From contig CM019218.1 in assembly GCA_009741485.1 (NCBI GenBank), forward strand, positions 29,252,115 through 29,316,114: a DNA stretch of 64,000 nucleotides, written 5' to 3'. The notes beneath the pieces were generated by a model. That model ran no database searches. It saw only the letters and a program-made list of their open reading frames with translations, and was not told where the DNA came from. Shown piece by piece: positions 1-11,979 of the stretch (position 1 is its first letter; the number at the start of each line of letters is the position of its first letter). Made by a program: the position numbers and the translations under genes. This DNA is from Malurus cyaneus samueli. Its lineage: Eukaryota > Chordata > Aves > Passeriformes > Maluridae.

Positions 1-3000
1 AAGCTTTAAAAGCAAGGGTGTTGCAGTCATTCTTTTTCTTATTAATCCATTTTAAAAACAAATGCAGAACGCTACTGGCCAACTTTTTAACAGTGTGAGA
101 AAAAAATGCACGTGTGTAAAAGTGTTTCATAAATACCAATGCAAAGACTGACAGAAGAGAAATTACTCTTAATTTTAATTTTCTGTTTTCCAGGTGATGC
201 TTGCCAGCCATAATCTCAAAGAGAATATAAAATACCTTTCTGTGTGGTTTTTTTTTCCGTTAAGGATTACATTTAAATCTGAAATTCCTTTAGAGATCAA
301 AAATGTTCTTGGACTTTTCCTTTACCTACAGAATAATGAACTCCTAAAATAAGATATTCCCTGCCTCCTGCAATTTGTCTAAAAACTAAAGGTTTTACAG
401 AGCCTAGACATGGAATCTACGCATTTAACAGCCACTAATTTCTCCAGTCTCGTGTTTATCTCACTTAAGCTTCACACACTATGCAAACACTTCCACACTT
501 TAATGATGTCTTCAGGCAAGACCCATCTACCCCTACTTGCTTTGAACTTGCCATCCATTATGTTTCATTCATGGTCAATACTTCCTATATTTGGAGAGAT
601 GATGACCAATCAATCTACACCCACTTTTTTTTTTTTTTTTTTTCTACTCATGATTTTATAAAGCTTTGTCATATTTCTGCCCAGATGAGCCCTTTTCCAG
701 GCATGGGGGCCCTGGTTACTCGATGGCCCCATGCATGGCAGCTGGTGCACATCCTATTGGTATTGCTGCCCCTTTCCACACCTCTCCCAACTGCATTGTA
801 TGCTATTGAGACAAGAGACTCACCTGTGCATGGGATTCAAAATTCTGCATGGGTTTACACTGGGACAAAGCTCTGTCCATTTTCTAATCATTGTTCCTTA
901 CCTAATAATTCCTATAATTTTATTTGCTACTTCAACTGCTACTGAGCAGTGAGCTGATGTTTTCTTAGTTTTTACATCAGTTATAGCTTCCAGACCTCCT
1001 GTGGTGATGGTGGTGATCTCAGAAAATTCTGATTTTATATGCTTGGAGTTTTTTCCCTCATTTGTGAAAAATCACTTACTCCTGGTTATTTTTTTAATTT
1101 GCCACATGTTAGTTTAATTTGATATTCTCTATTTCTTGTGTTGGAGAAATCTGAAGAATGAGTAAACCTCAAAAATATGTTTAATGTATTAAATTATCCT
1201 TTTATTCTATCATCTTATTTAATAAATAAATCAAGTCAATGCATTCCACAATGATCTGATGGTCAAAACAGTGAGTAATTTTTTAGAAATCTTTTAGGAT
1301 ACTTTTTTAAAAGTCAGTTTAATGACATTTTTATGCAACTCATAAAAGTGGAAGGAAATAATATTGGAAGGAGTCATCTCCATGTTTCTTAGTAGAATCC
1401 CTCAAAAAGGTATAGGACAGAGTACATGGTGATGTGTTATCTTAAATTACCAGCTTTGAAGCAAAAAAAATTGCTTGTAATGTTTAAACAACACTGAGAC
1501 ACTACTGAGAAACAGAATTCTCACAAACACAACTGAGCCTGGCACAGAGTCACTCTAAACATCTGTTTGGACAAACATTCACATTTCCAGCTTGCAACAT
1601 CAATAGAAATATTTTATTCATTATTTTTCCTTCACTTTAGTTTTGTGAAGCTGAAATAGTAGAAAATAGTCAGGTAAGCTTCTCTTTTGCATGCTTCTAA
1701 TTCAACCTAAAAGTTCACTGTATTTTGTAAAATGAATCTTAATCCTTGATGCCACATTTTTATTTTCAATTTCTTACATATACTTCCATCATTAATTGTA
1801 ACATATTGTACTCATTAGCTATAGTCATTTCCCACAAAAGAAAATAACAAAACCGGCAAACTCCATTGCATTGTAAGACAGAGTTTGCAATGCATGTTTT
1901 CAAAAACTCACATATAATGCACAATTTCTTTCCTCCTGGCACCAAGTAACAAGGAGACATAATGGACTGGCGCAGGCTTCCTATATTACCTCTGAGGGGA
2001 GCCATTATCCAACAGTTGTGATCAGTGCCAAGCAACCATATATCTGTGCAATCCTTGCACGATTACATTGCCTGATTCTTCTCCTGGTCCGCTGATGTGA
2101 ATCAAAAATACGCTGCGACCACAGAGCCTTCATGGCACGTTGCAATAGAACAGACACAAAATACGGCTAAAACATTTGCAGTCTAATCTGTTATTTTCAG
2201 TATGATACAAAACCAAGAAAAAAGTCAAATTAAACTGCATAGAAAAATTACTTTCAGTTTTTCTTCAATTTCTGGTGGTGTGTGATTTGGTGAAGCTCAT
2301 TCAGCATAGAAGACATTCTTAGATACTCCAAATTTTAAGCAAATGCAACTAAACTAGTCCAGAACATTACTGTTGAATTCAACACCTGTTTTAATGGCAC
2401 TCTACACATTTTTCTGAAGTTGAAGCCATATTCTGAAGTTTGAAATTAAATTTTCAGTTGAACCCTGAGTAACAACCATAATTTTTTAGCCCACAATTTT
2501 ATTTGGAAAGTGGAGGAGAGATGTAGAACATGGAGGAAGAGAGATGAAACAATTCAAGAAACAGGTGGGAAAATGGTATATAATCATTATTGCTATGTTA
2601 TGAATCGTGGTCATAAAGAAAATAACCTATGTCTTTTTGCACTTTGCATCACTTTTTAGACTACTAGAGTTTGTTTTGCAAATGTTTTTAAGTGCTGAAT
2701 TGTCATGATATGCTCTTAGAAATATAATTTCTTTACTGAGGAGGCCAACAACGACAGTACTGAAAAAATACCTTTTTACAGTCCTTTAAGAAATATGTTC
2801 TGAAAAACTCTACAAGGAATGGGCAAATGATGTAGTTAAAGTCTGCATTGCATGTGAGAGTTAGTTCCTTTACTCTTAACTATTTCCTTTACTATTGAAA
2901 CTATTTAATGGGATATTTACTTTAAATGAAGTCTAAATGTGTTTCATTGGTTGCAGTGAAACCTAAAGTGATAGATATAAAAAGACTTTCCTTAAAACTG

Positions 3001-6000
3001 GAAAATTTCATATATTTGAAATATGCCAGTGTTTTTCATTATATTTTCTTCTTAACTTCTGTATTTGTTAATCTATTTTCTTTTATACTTCCTAGATGGC
3101 AAATGACTGAAAAGTCAATTTTGAACAAACTTTAGGGTACATGCTTTTCAAATTACTCTAATAGAAGTCACAGTAAATTGTTTCATCTTCACTGCTGAGT
3201 CTTAGCTAGGCTCAACAACAGTGTGGCAATGCCAAGAAGTGATCTCTGAGGTCTATAGGATAAGGACAAAAACCTTAACAGAGTAGTCAGTATGGTTAGT
3301 AATTATTTTCTTTTTTTTTTCTCAGAGATTTTCTTTTTCCTAATGAAGGATTGTCAAGAAATCAAAGGTAATTATGTCATTGCATGTCCTCAGTCTCCTT
3401 ATTTCAGATATGTACAGCAGACCTGGAGCAGACATGGGGTTCTACATATTTGCTTCTATTCAGAGACTCTTAACAATGCAAATTGTGGGGTTTTGCAAGG
3501 AACAGAGGCACTTATGTTTTGGAATTTGGACTGAGACCACTACTAGATCATTTCACACAGACTTCCAAAAAAGCTAGAAACCCCAAAACCCAATCATATG
3601 ATAATTTCTGGCTGAACTCCTGCCCAACTTGAACTAAAGTCAAATACTGCTTCAGTTAAACTAAATCTCACTTGGTCCTAGCTTTCAAATAAAACAGTTG
3701 TTATTTTTGTTTTGTTATTTTCCCTGTTAGATGAATAAATCTGCTTGGGATGTCCTTAAATGTCCGTGCTCTGATTCACTCCAAAGTAATAGTAGATGAC
3801 TAAGACAAATGATCTGAGTTACTGATTTCATGGCTGGAGAGAGTGAGTAAGAAGTGCACTCTGTCCCTTGGCTGTCATGCACTGCTTTACCTTATCTCCA
3901 TTAACACCCCAGTGAATGCGTTGATTACTGCTCTGGATTCTTGATTTAATAAACTGTGTGAAACTCTCACTGGAAAAACTAATTAGTAGTTTGGCTTATC
4001 TGTTTTTATCTTGGCACAATAATACATTATTCCAAATCAGCTGGTTTGAAGTGAAATGAGGGGACAAGTTTCATTTGAAGTGCACTGTAGTATCTCCTGC
4101 CTACAGCTATACAGCTCTTTGCTGACAGCTCGTGCTCTCAAAATTTGGGCAAGGTTTGCATGGCCCGGTACCAAAATACCATATTACAGTAGTTTTTTTA
4201 AAGTGATTTGAAGGCAAGGCTATGACCTAAGACTAGAATTTGGTCCAAACCTAAAGATCTGTTCCAGTGTATTCCAGTCAATCCTTACCTTGGGATTTAG
4301 GACTAAAGGCAGGGATTCAAAGTTTCCTTTTATTTATGAACATTGTGTGGGAGACCTGAAGAGTTTAGAGCAGAATGACTTTCAAGTCTAAAGGGATAAA
4401 TGTGCCATGTACTTCTGGAAGAATCCTGATGGTTTTCTCAGATAACTTTTTCTATAATCACAAATCCATAAATTTCTTCAAAGCCACCTTGCCAAGAGAT
4501 GTAACAGTGGGAGAGGCTAAATATCAAAAGATCTAAAAATGTAACTTGTAGTAAAATAGATATAGGTCAACATTAAATCCAAGCTATAACATATCAGCAT
4601 TTACCAAATTTGGATAGGAAGATACTGCACTTCAGATTGCAAAGAATTTTTTGGATCAATGATGAAGATTTTCCTGTAATTCCAAGTCACATGCCTGTAA
4701 ATTGCCTAACAAAGTTCTTATTATTCCCCTTCTCGTTTGTTTTTTTCACGGCATGAAAATTGAGGTTGAGATGCCTTATTATTTCTTAACTGTTAAGACA
4801 GAATAACAGAAGGATTCGGCCTCTAATTCAGACAGACAGGTGGTATGGATTTATTTGGTTCCTATTGAAGAGTGCTTCCAGCAGCTGCTGAAATGGAAAG
4901 CAAACACATGAATCTTGAGATGGAGGAATAGCTTAAGCCCAGATTTGTAAGCACAGAATTTTTATTTCTTTTCCTTGCTAACTCAAAGATGAATCTTGCC
5001 AACTTTTCAAAAGCGTTATACATATGCATGAAATATGTATATCTGCTGATTCAGATCATAAATTGCAAACACCAACCCATTAAGCAAAAGGTGGCAGTAA
5101 CTTTTTACAGTGTTGTCTAACAAGGCACTCTTCCATTTTTAAGAGAGAAAATGGATAGGATCAAAATCTATAACCAGCTGAACAAGCTGAGCAAGCCAAA
5201 TAATTTTCTATCAAATTAGCTTCACCTACTGGCACATTTATTAGCTTAGGACAGGTAAACAAAGACATCTCTGTAAAACTTACTAGAAGTGTTACAGTTT
5301 CCTAGTTATTGTTTCCCCCTCTCATTTACTCTGTTCCTTTACCTTCATTCTCTTCTACTTGGCCATTAAAAACAGGGCAGGAAATGAAAACAGTAAAAGG
5401 AAAAAAAAAAAAGCAAAAAGGAAGAAAGGTAAGAAGAACAAAATGCAATAATTGTAAAATCAAAACCTGAAAAGTATTTGATTAAAAAATGTAGAGTAAA
5501 CATAGTTTTTTGAATTTTTCTTGAAACATACTTGCCATTTTTCACCCAGTCCTGCTGCCAACTTTCTGACTGTGTAGTACAAACAGCTTTTCAGCTACTC
5601 CTACAATGGGGCATTCAGAAAAAAGATGCATGTGCTAATGGCACCTGCACAGCCACTCATTTATGGCAGTCAAGGAGCAAGTGAACATGCCAATCAGATA
5701 ATATATGCAGGTTGGATAACTATATATCTATCTGCCTGTGTGTGGTATTATAGCTAAAGTCAAGGCAGTGGGCTGACATAAAGGCTGATAGGATATTCTC
5801 CAGGGTACATCCATTTTCTCCATAGCAGGAAGTTTGTTTTGCAATAGTAATGTGCAATTGACATTGCCAGTATAGTATAAATTGTTAACATTCTTAGTTC
5901 TAGTTTCAGATTAAAAAAAAGAAAAAAAGTTGATTTGAAGCAGTAGGCTTCTCAACATCATTTTATCTCAACATCATGTTTAATTCTTTTTCTTGTAATA

Positions 6001-6020
6001 TAAATATTTTAATATATATG
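1..6020. other. AT-rich unique non-coding sequence
   Basis: No gene, repeat family or RNA gene was recognised here. Open frames are short and overlap in several frames, as expected by chance. There is a T19 run at 625-643 and an A-rich purine tract at about 5385-5450. A block at about 1930-2170 stands out because it keeps several CpGs in otherwise CpG-poor DNA; it is discussed as a possible conserved element. The window opens with AAGCTT, a HindIII site, which may simply be chance or may be a clone end. Confidence 0.6.
625..643. repeat. T19 homopolymer run
   Basis: An uninterrupted run of 19 T, read directly. It falls inside the longest open frame of the first kilobase (481-945, +), where it encodes a run of phenylalanines. 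That is an argument against the frame being real. I saw no retroposon body attached to it. Confidence 0.95.
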
Positions 6021-6096
6021 GTTATCTGCTTGCATTAAAGGGATAATATGTGTGTGTGTGTATGGTGAGTGTATTTCTTCAATGCAAGCAGATGAC
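6021..6096 (+). other. Long imperfect inverted repeat, pre-miRNA-like hairpin
   Basis: The left arm gttatctgcttgcatt (6021-6036) is the reverse complement of the right arm aatgcaagcagatgac (6081-6096) with one mismatch, which is a G.U wobble in + strand RNA. Thirteen bases (6024-6036 with 6081-6093) are perfect. After one A/C mismatch (6037/6080) pairing resumes at 6038-6045 with 6072-6079, giving 24 of 25 positions paired around a 26-nt loop (6046-6071) that holds a (TG)n tract. The base of the stem may extend by 6020.6097 (G.U) and 6019-6098 (U-A). All four G.U pairs would be A/C mismatches in a - strand RNA, so a + strand transcript folds better. The size fits an animal pre-miRNA. A short inverted-repeat transposon relic is the main alternative. 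I do not recognise either arm as a known miRNA. Confidence 0.75.
6049..6062. repeat. Short (TG)n in the hairpin loop
   Basis: Seven TG units, read directly, lying in the loop of the 6021-6096 inverted repeat. A UGU-containing apical loop is a feature known to help pri-miRNA processing, but a plain microsatellite explains it equally well. Confidence 0.85.
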
Positions 6097-9000
6097 TACA
6101 ACAAGAATATTAAACTGTGAAACTGAAAATATTAAGGCCTAGGGGATATTGACTAGACATTCTATTAGAGCTGTGAAATAACTATTGCCACCAGTATTTC
6201 TAATGAAGACCATCTGCAAATGGCTTTATTTTTGGTTCCAAGAAAAGCATTCAAATTGTTTTTAATCCAGCTGAACTTTTCAGGGATTAGCTATTATGTT
6301 CTCATTACTCTTTTCACTGACAAATAACTTTCAGAAGCAATTTCATCATCAAACCAGTTCAGCAAGCAGAATATTTTGTTTCATAAATGGGAAAAACAAA
6401 ACCAAAGAAAAACCCAAAAAGCAAATCCTCCAAAGAAATCACAAAAAATCAAAGCAAATACTATATCTTTCCATAAAATGAGCTTCAAATTGTCTGATTT
6501 TATCTAGTGTACAATTCTGGCTATTAATAGTAATTTTCACAGGATAGGATATCCAGAATATTCTAGATATTATATTTTACTACTTTTTTAAACTCTAGGC
6601 TGAAAAACTAACTGGAAGATTCAAAAACTTTTTTTTTATTTATTCATTATTGTCTTTCAGGAATTTACTTAATTGTTTTAATTTTCTTTAGGGGAAATGT
6701 AAGCAAAATTAGCAAGGGGGTGTATGATGCAAAGAATCTGTAGGCACTTCCATTCTTACCTTAAGGAAACTAAGCTTGCTCTTTGACTAAAGGGTTTTCT
6801 GGATTCTCCATAACTGTATTTTTTACGGAATATGATATCTTTTTATTGATTCACAGGAAGGAGAGATAAGGTGGCATTGCAGCAGAATGCATATGAAAAG
6901 CAAGAGTATCAACTGATGGCACATTTCTTTTCTTGCTGTGCAACTAACCTCCATGTACTTAATTCTGTGTCCTTGTTAGAGGAAATATAGAAACATATCC
7001 CCAGAGGTAGAGTGCTCCTTCATTCTGTCTGTGCCCATTTGGAGGCAGGAGGTCTGACCAAATGGTTATTGTCATCCCTTTTGGAGTAAAAATCAGAAAT
7101 TCTAACTGCTAGACAAAAATTATTTGTTATAGTCTTACAGTGTCTTTCTAATTAATTCGGCATTAAAAAAAAAATGAAACAACAAAACAAAACAAAAAAG
7201 AAAACCAAATAAAAACAACCCCTTGTCCCCAGGCTTAGTATTTCTACATGTAGAGCAAAGTTGTCATCTAATGGAAAATGGAATACTTCACTGAAGACAA
7301 AATGAGGTCACAATGATGTACTTGAGATGACACATTTCTACAAGATTAAACATAAAAATCAATATTTCTGTTATGCATAACTGCAATCCACTGGTAGAGT
7401 TTCTGATAATTATCCCAGTAAGATCCGCAGAGAGCTGAGAAACATCTTGTTTTAATTTACTTTTCAGATCCATAAGCCATCTCTGAAGTTATCAGGATTG
7501 TCTTTGCTACATTCTGCCTGATGTGCCTTTGGACAGTATGTATTCTGCACTTCTCTCCTGTCCTTTGCTCTCCCATTCACCCAGCAAGAGATTCCTCGTA
7601 ACGGCCCTGTCTGACTTGACCTAGCCATTCATGCCTTGCCACTCAGCATGCTCTCTCCCTGGATGCAGCTAGGAACTTGGTCCAGAATGCTGGAGATCAC
7701 CAATGTGAGACCCAGTTCAACCTGCTGGAAATCTGCAGGAGAGAGCCCTGTGTTGTGCATGCATGTGTGAGAATGGGAGCTGAGATTCTCCCCAGAGCAC
7801 TGTGCTGGGAGGCAAAACACAAGTCAAAACCAGACACCGCTTCTTGTAAGAATCACACAAAAACTGCTTTGAGAGGTGAAGTAAGTGCTTTGCTCCCCTC
7901 ATTTGTGTGCAAAAAGCAAAATCCTTATTGCCAGTCCCTGCAAACCAACACTTGCAGATCCATAGCTGCCTAGAAGCCTCCCACCACATCAGGTGAAGGA
8001 AATGCTCAGCAGTCCTGTGATATTTGGCAACAGTAACCAAATCATGCTTTTCCCACAACAGCTGAGCTGTGTGTGCCTGAACTGCTTCCCCTGGTTTGTT
8101 AGGCATTTCCTGGACTGGGCAAGAGAGATATCTGTGGGTTTTCGTGGGGGTTATTCACCATGGAGCTCCCCTATTTTAGCTCAGCATTGTAGATTGGTGG
8201 CACAGGGAGAGAGGGGAGCCGTGGGGCCGTGCAGCACTGGGACCCTTGGAGGGGCTGGCTCTGCCACAGCAATAACTGGCAGCAGCTGGCAAGACCCACA
8301 GTATTTCACTGTGCTGTGCACAGCGTGGCATATGGTGGCTGTGTAGAATAACTACCGACAAAACAGCACGGGGTAAAAGTGTGTGGTGCCAGGCCGCAGT
8401 TGGTGCCTGCTGGTTCTGGGCTTCACATGGCCGGCAGATGTAGCTCAACTGGCAACCTAGAACTTGGTATTTCATTGGCAGTGGTGGAGCAGGGTCTTCA
8501 TGTAAGGCTTTGTGTAAGAGAATTCAGAGAAAAGCAGGATGAGGAGGAATGTATCACTTTTTTAACACAAAGAACAGGCCTACTGCAGCTCTGGAGCTTT
8601 CCACCCCTCTTTTGGGCTACAGGAAGCTCCAGTTCCTTCAGGTCTCTACTGAGATGCAGAACTGGGGGTGGGAGCTCATGCCCTAGCAGGAAGGATACAG
8701 TTGTGCTCACTGTAGATGAGGTGTGCATGTGCCATGGCATTTCTGAACATTTTTGAAAGTGTGGAAAATTATTGCACACAGTGGTGCAGGGTCTGTCTCC
8801 TGTCTTATTGGATATACACTGGCAGAGCAGGAAAATTCCTGGGGATCATCCACACTAGTGAGCATACAGAAAAAAAGGTTTCCTCCCTGGGATTTCAGCT
8901 AGGGCACGGTGCTGTGTGCAGAAAGAACCGGACACTGTGCATTGTCAGAGAATTTGGCCTCGGGGGAGCTAACAGGGATGCTGTGACAGGATACTGCAGA

Positions 9001-9722
9001 CACAATGACTTATATTTCCAATCAGGATTAATAATTGTTCAGGCCATCAAACATAAATAGGTGGTGTTTAGACAAATGAATTTTATATCAAGCTTTTGGT
9101 CATATGTATTCACGCGCTGCCACATCAATTGAAAGCAGGATGAGAGCCATCAAAGCAGCAATAGGTTACGGGCAATCTGACCTGATGGGTCCTGGGAAAA
9201 GTGTAGGTTTCAGTGCTGAGTACACAAATCAGCCATGCTAAGCCTGCATGGGAAAAGAACAGGCAGAATATATTGCTCATCAGTATGGCATGAGACGAGT
9301 CAGTCTGAGGTTTATGCACGCACACAGTGGGCACATGCATACTCTTCTGGGTTTTGGGTTTATTTGTTTACTGATGTTCTTGTGGCTGTGTTAGCAACAA
9401 CATGCCTTAAAGTGTCTGAATCTGTTCCTGTCACCAACACAATGATAACCAGGTACAGAACTCTGTTTCTTTGGAGGGATGGATGCCATAGAGACAGAAA
9501 TTACAGATCTACAATCCATTGAAAAAGACAGAGGAGAATTCGCTGGTTCTGATAGCTCTCCTCCCTGGAAAGCTGACCACTAAGTCCAGAGGTCTGATGC
9601 GTATTTTCCTCTTCCAGCTTCTGAATCATACAGATTCTTTCCCACTATGTTTAGGTGGGAAGCGCGCTGCCTGGGCTGACATGACCCTTGTGTAGGTGGT
9701 ACTTCTTCATGTTCATACTCAT
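6097..9722. other. Non-coding sequence with A-rich tracts and a GC-richer part
   Basis: No gene was recognised. A-rich tracts with C spacers lie at about 6390-6470 and 7165-7220. From about 7600 to 9060 the base composition is GC-richer, and open frames of 90-130 codons appear in several frames on both strands at once. That pattern reflects fewer chance stops rather than a real gene. No splice-bounded exon or protein family could be recognised in this part. Confidence 0.5.
7165..7220. repeat. A-rich tract with CAAAA-type units
   Basis: A low-complexity run of A10, then AAC/CAAAA/AACC units, read directly. It is one of several similar tracts in the window (near 6390-6470, 18313-18350, 24222-24290, 28411-28430 and 44800-44830). 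No attached retroposon body was found. Confidence 0.8.
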
Positions 9723-9787
9723 ATTGGCTCTGGAAGAAGCCAGTTATTTGTTGGCTCACATTGGCTCTGGAAGAAGCCATTATTTGG
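9723..9787. repeat. Local tandem duplication, about 37-bp period
   Basis: The 20-mer attggctctggaagaagcca occurs at 9723-9742 and again, identical, at 9760-9779. Each copy is followed by TTATTTG. The copies start 37 bp apart, so this is a recent small tandem duplication or slippage event. No function is suggested. Confidence 0.9.
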
Positions 9788-11935
9788 TAAAAGCCATCAA
9801 ATAAGTGCTTTAGTAGAGAGAGTAGGGTGTGAAATGCAGTTATTAGATAGGCTTAAGTGTATACAGTAAATGAAAGAAATCTCTATTACAGCAGCATAAC
9901 TCACAAGTACAAAGCTACCTATGCTTGTGAAGTCATTGGAGTAGAAGTACAGCACAAATTGAATGAAAATTTGGCTTGGACATGTATGTCTCATCTCCAA
10001 TTATAAGAATTCCATGGAATTAAACTCTAAAACATTTCAGTACTCCTGTTCCAAATAAAACTTAGAATTTTTTGTTAGTCACAGTTCTAAACAGATTAAA
10101 GATCACGCTGATGAGATTTTTCAAACTCCTGATTTTAAATTTAAAAATCTTTGAGCAGCATGAAAAGTGGATTGTCTCCTCTATTTGCTGTCTCATTCAG
10201 TAAAAAAGCTTGCCAGAGCACAGACAGGCTGCCAAGATTGAGAAGGCAAAGCAATTCACAAAGGTGGGCACACCACCTGTGCCTCTGCAGTCCAGGCAGG
10301 GCACTGGCTTCTCATTTGGAGGGAAAACAAGAGTAACCATTTCTGACTCATTGAGACAGGTGGAGGAACAAAGCAGTGGCTTTGGCTTAATCATGGAATG
10401 GACCAGAGGAAAAGTTTTATTGCCAAAGGACACACTCCATTTGTGATCAGGTCCACTGTTCTTGGCTAATAAAATTAATATTTCTCCTTGATGTTCCATT
10501 GACTTATCAGCACATGAGTGAAGCTTTCTTCTGGTTTTAGCCTAGTTAAGAGAGCCATCTTTCTAGGCCTGATCCAAATGCTGCTGCAGTCACCCAGATA
10601 GGAAAATGAGTTAGTCACCAAAGAGCCATCACACCAAAACACAGAGCGTTTGTTACAGACTTGAATTATGACTCAGACTGATGGTTAAGAGAAAGGTCCT
10701 TACATTTCCCTTTGCTCTTTAATTATTAATTTTTATAAAAAACATTAAAAATAGCCCTGTTTCAACTTCTTGTATTAGAAAGCTTCTGTTTCCTTCAAGC
10801 CAGAATTTTTTACAAAAGTAAAATCTTTGAAATATTAGAACATTTTGATACAAAATTATAAAGAAAGGTCAGCATGGTAGTAAAATTTTACAAAATAATT
10901 GAAATTAAATGCCTCATCTGCACTCAGCTCACACATTTTCTTGACTTTCAAAAAAAATTTTGTGGAAATTATTGAGATTTTTGACTTTCATCCTTACCCA
11001 AGAGGAAAAAAATGCAAGCAGCTCAGAACTCTCTGCAGTAGAAGGGAGTTTCCGGCTTCAGTCCCATTTGGTTGCTCTCTGTTGTGAAGTTATTTGCAAT
11101 GGGTGGTTTATTCCTGTAATTTATAAAGGCCTTCTAATAGAAGAGATGAGATGAGGCAATGGAAGTTGGTAAGTACTTCCTGAGTATGAAGACCAAAGCA
11201 GCTCATAACTTGTGTTCCCCTCCTTCCCTTCTGCTCTGTTCATTCCCCAAACTGGCATTATTCCTTGTACTTTTACTGGGCAGAGACAAGTTAAGCACGT
11301 CCTAATACATAAGTCTCAACCACACTCAGAGACCTTAATGAAGGTTAAACTTCCTGCAGACTGAGTTTCAAAACATAAGTATATTTTTGAATGCAATTAA
11401 AAATCTTAATAGGTTTCCCAAAGTCAACCCAGAATAAAGAACATTCCTCTTTGGCAACTTGCAAATAATGGAGAAAATTCTAACCACAATGTCTCTGAAG
11501 CTATCCCTAGAGTCAAACTGGAATTTTTATTACTGCATTGCCTTTTTAGTCATGCCACTTTTTAGCACTGTTAGTTTTAGAAGTGAAGGATAAATCTATG
11601 AGCAAAAGTTTCTGATGCCTTTAGAAGCAGCTATTCAGCCTGTGTTGTTTATGAACTGCAGGTCATTCCATTGCTTTCAAACCTCTGTGTTGCTAATGTT
11701 GCCAGCAAGTTGTTGGTTCTAAGGCATATATTAACAAATAACGTTATTCACTGCACTAAGGATGGCTGTCATGTTATGTCCACTCCCAGGAACTTGCCCA
11801 CACCCAGCTTACTACCCTTCTGCAGTGGGGACAGAATGTTGGATAGACAGCACTGACACTGCATCAGTTGTGGGTGTCCTTGCAACCAGCTCAGCACATT
11901 ATTATTTCTATGCCAGATAAGTGCTGAAAACTAGT

Positions 11936-11937
<2 letters not shown>
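9788..11937. other. AT-rich unique non-coding sequence
   Basis: No gene, RNA or repeat family was recognised. Open frames here stay at or below 100 codons and resemble no protein I know. Confidence 0.6.

Positions 11938-11973
<36 letters not shown>
11938..11973. repeat. (TA)n microsatellite
   Basis: About 17 uninterrupted TA units between CTAGTTAT and ATATTAAAAC. The tract is self-complementary and can extrude as a cruciform. Length polymorphism between individuals is expected for such a tract. Confidence 0.97.

Positions 11974-11979
<6 letters not shown>

Noticed and set aside
481..945. 154-codon open frame (+), the longest in the window
   Set aside because: It runs through the T19 run, overlaps other frames of similar length and has no recognisable motif. 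About one frame of this length is expected by chance in 64 kb of AT-rich DNA.
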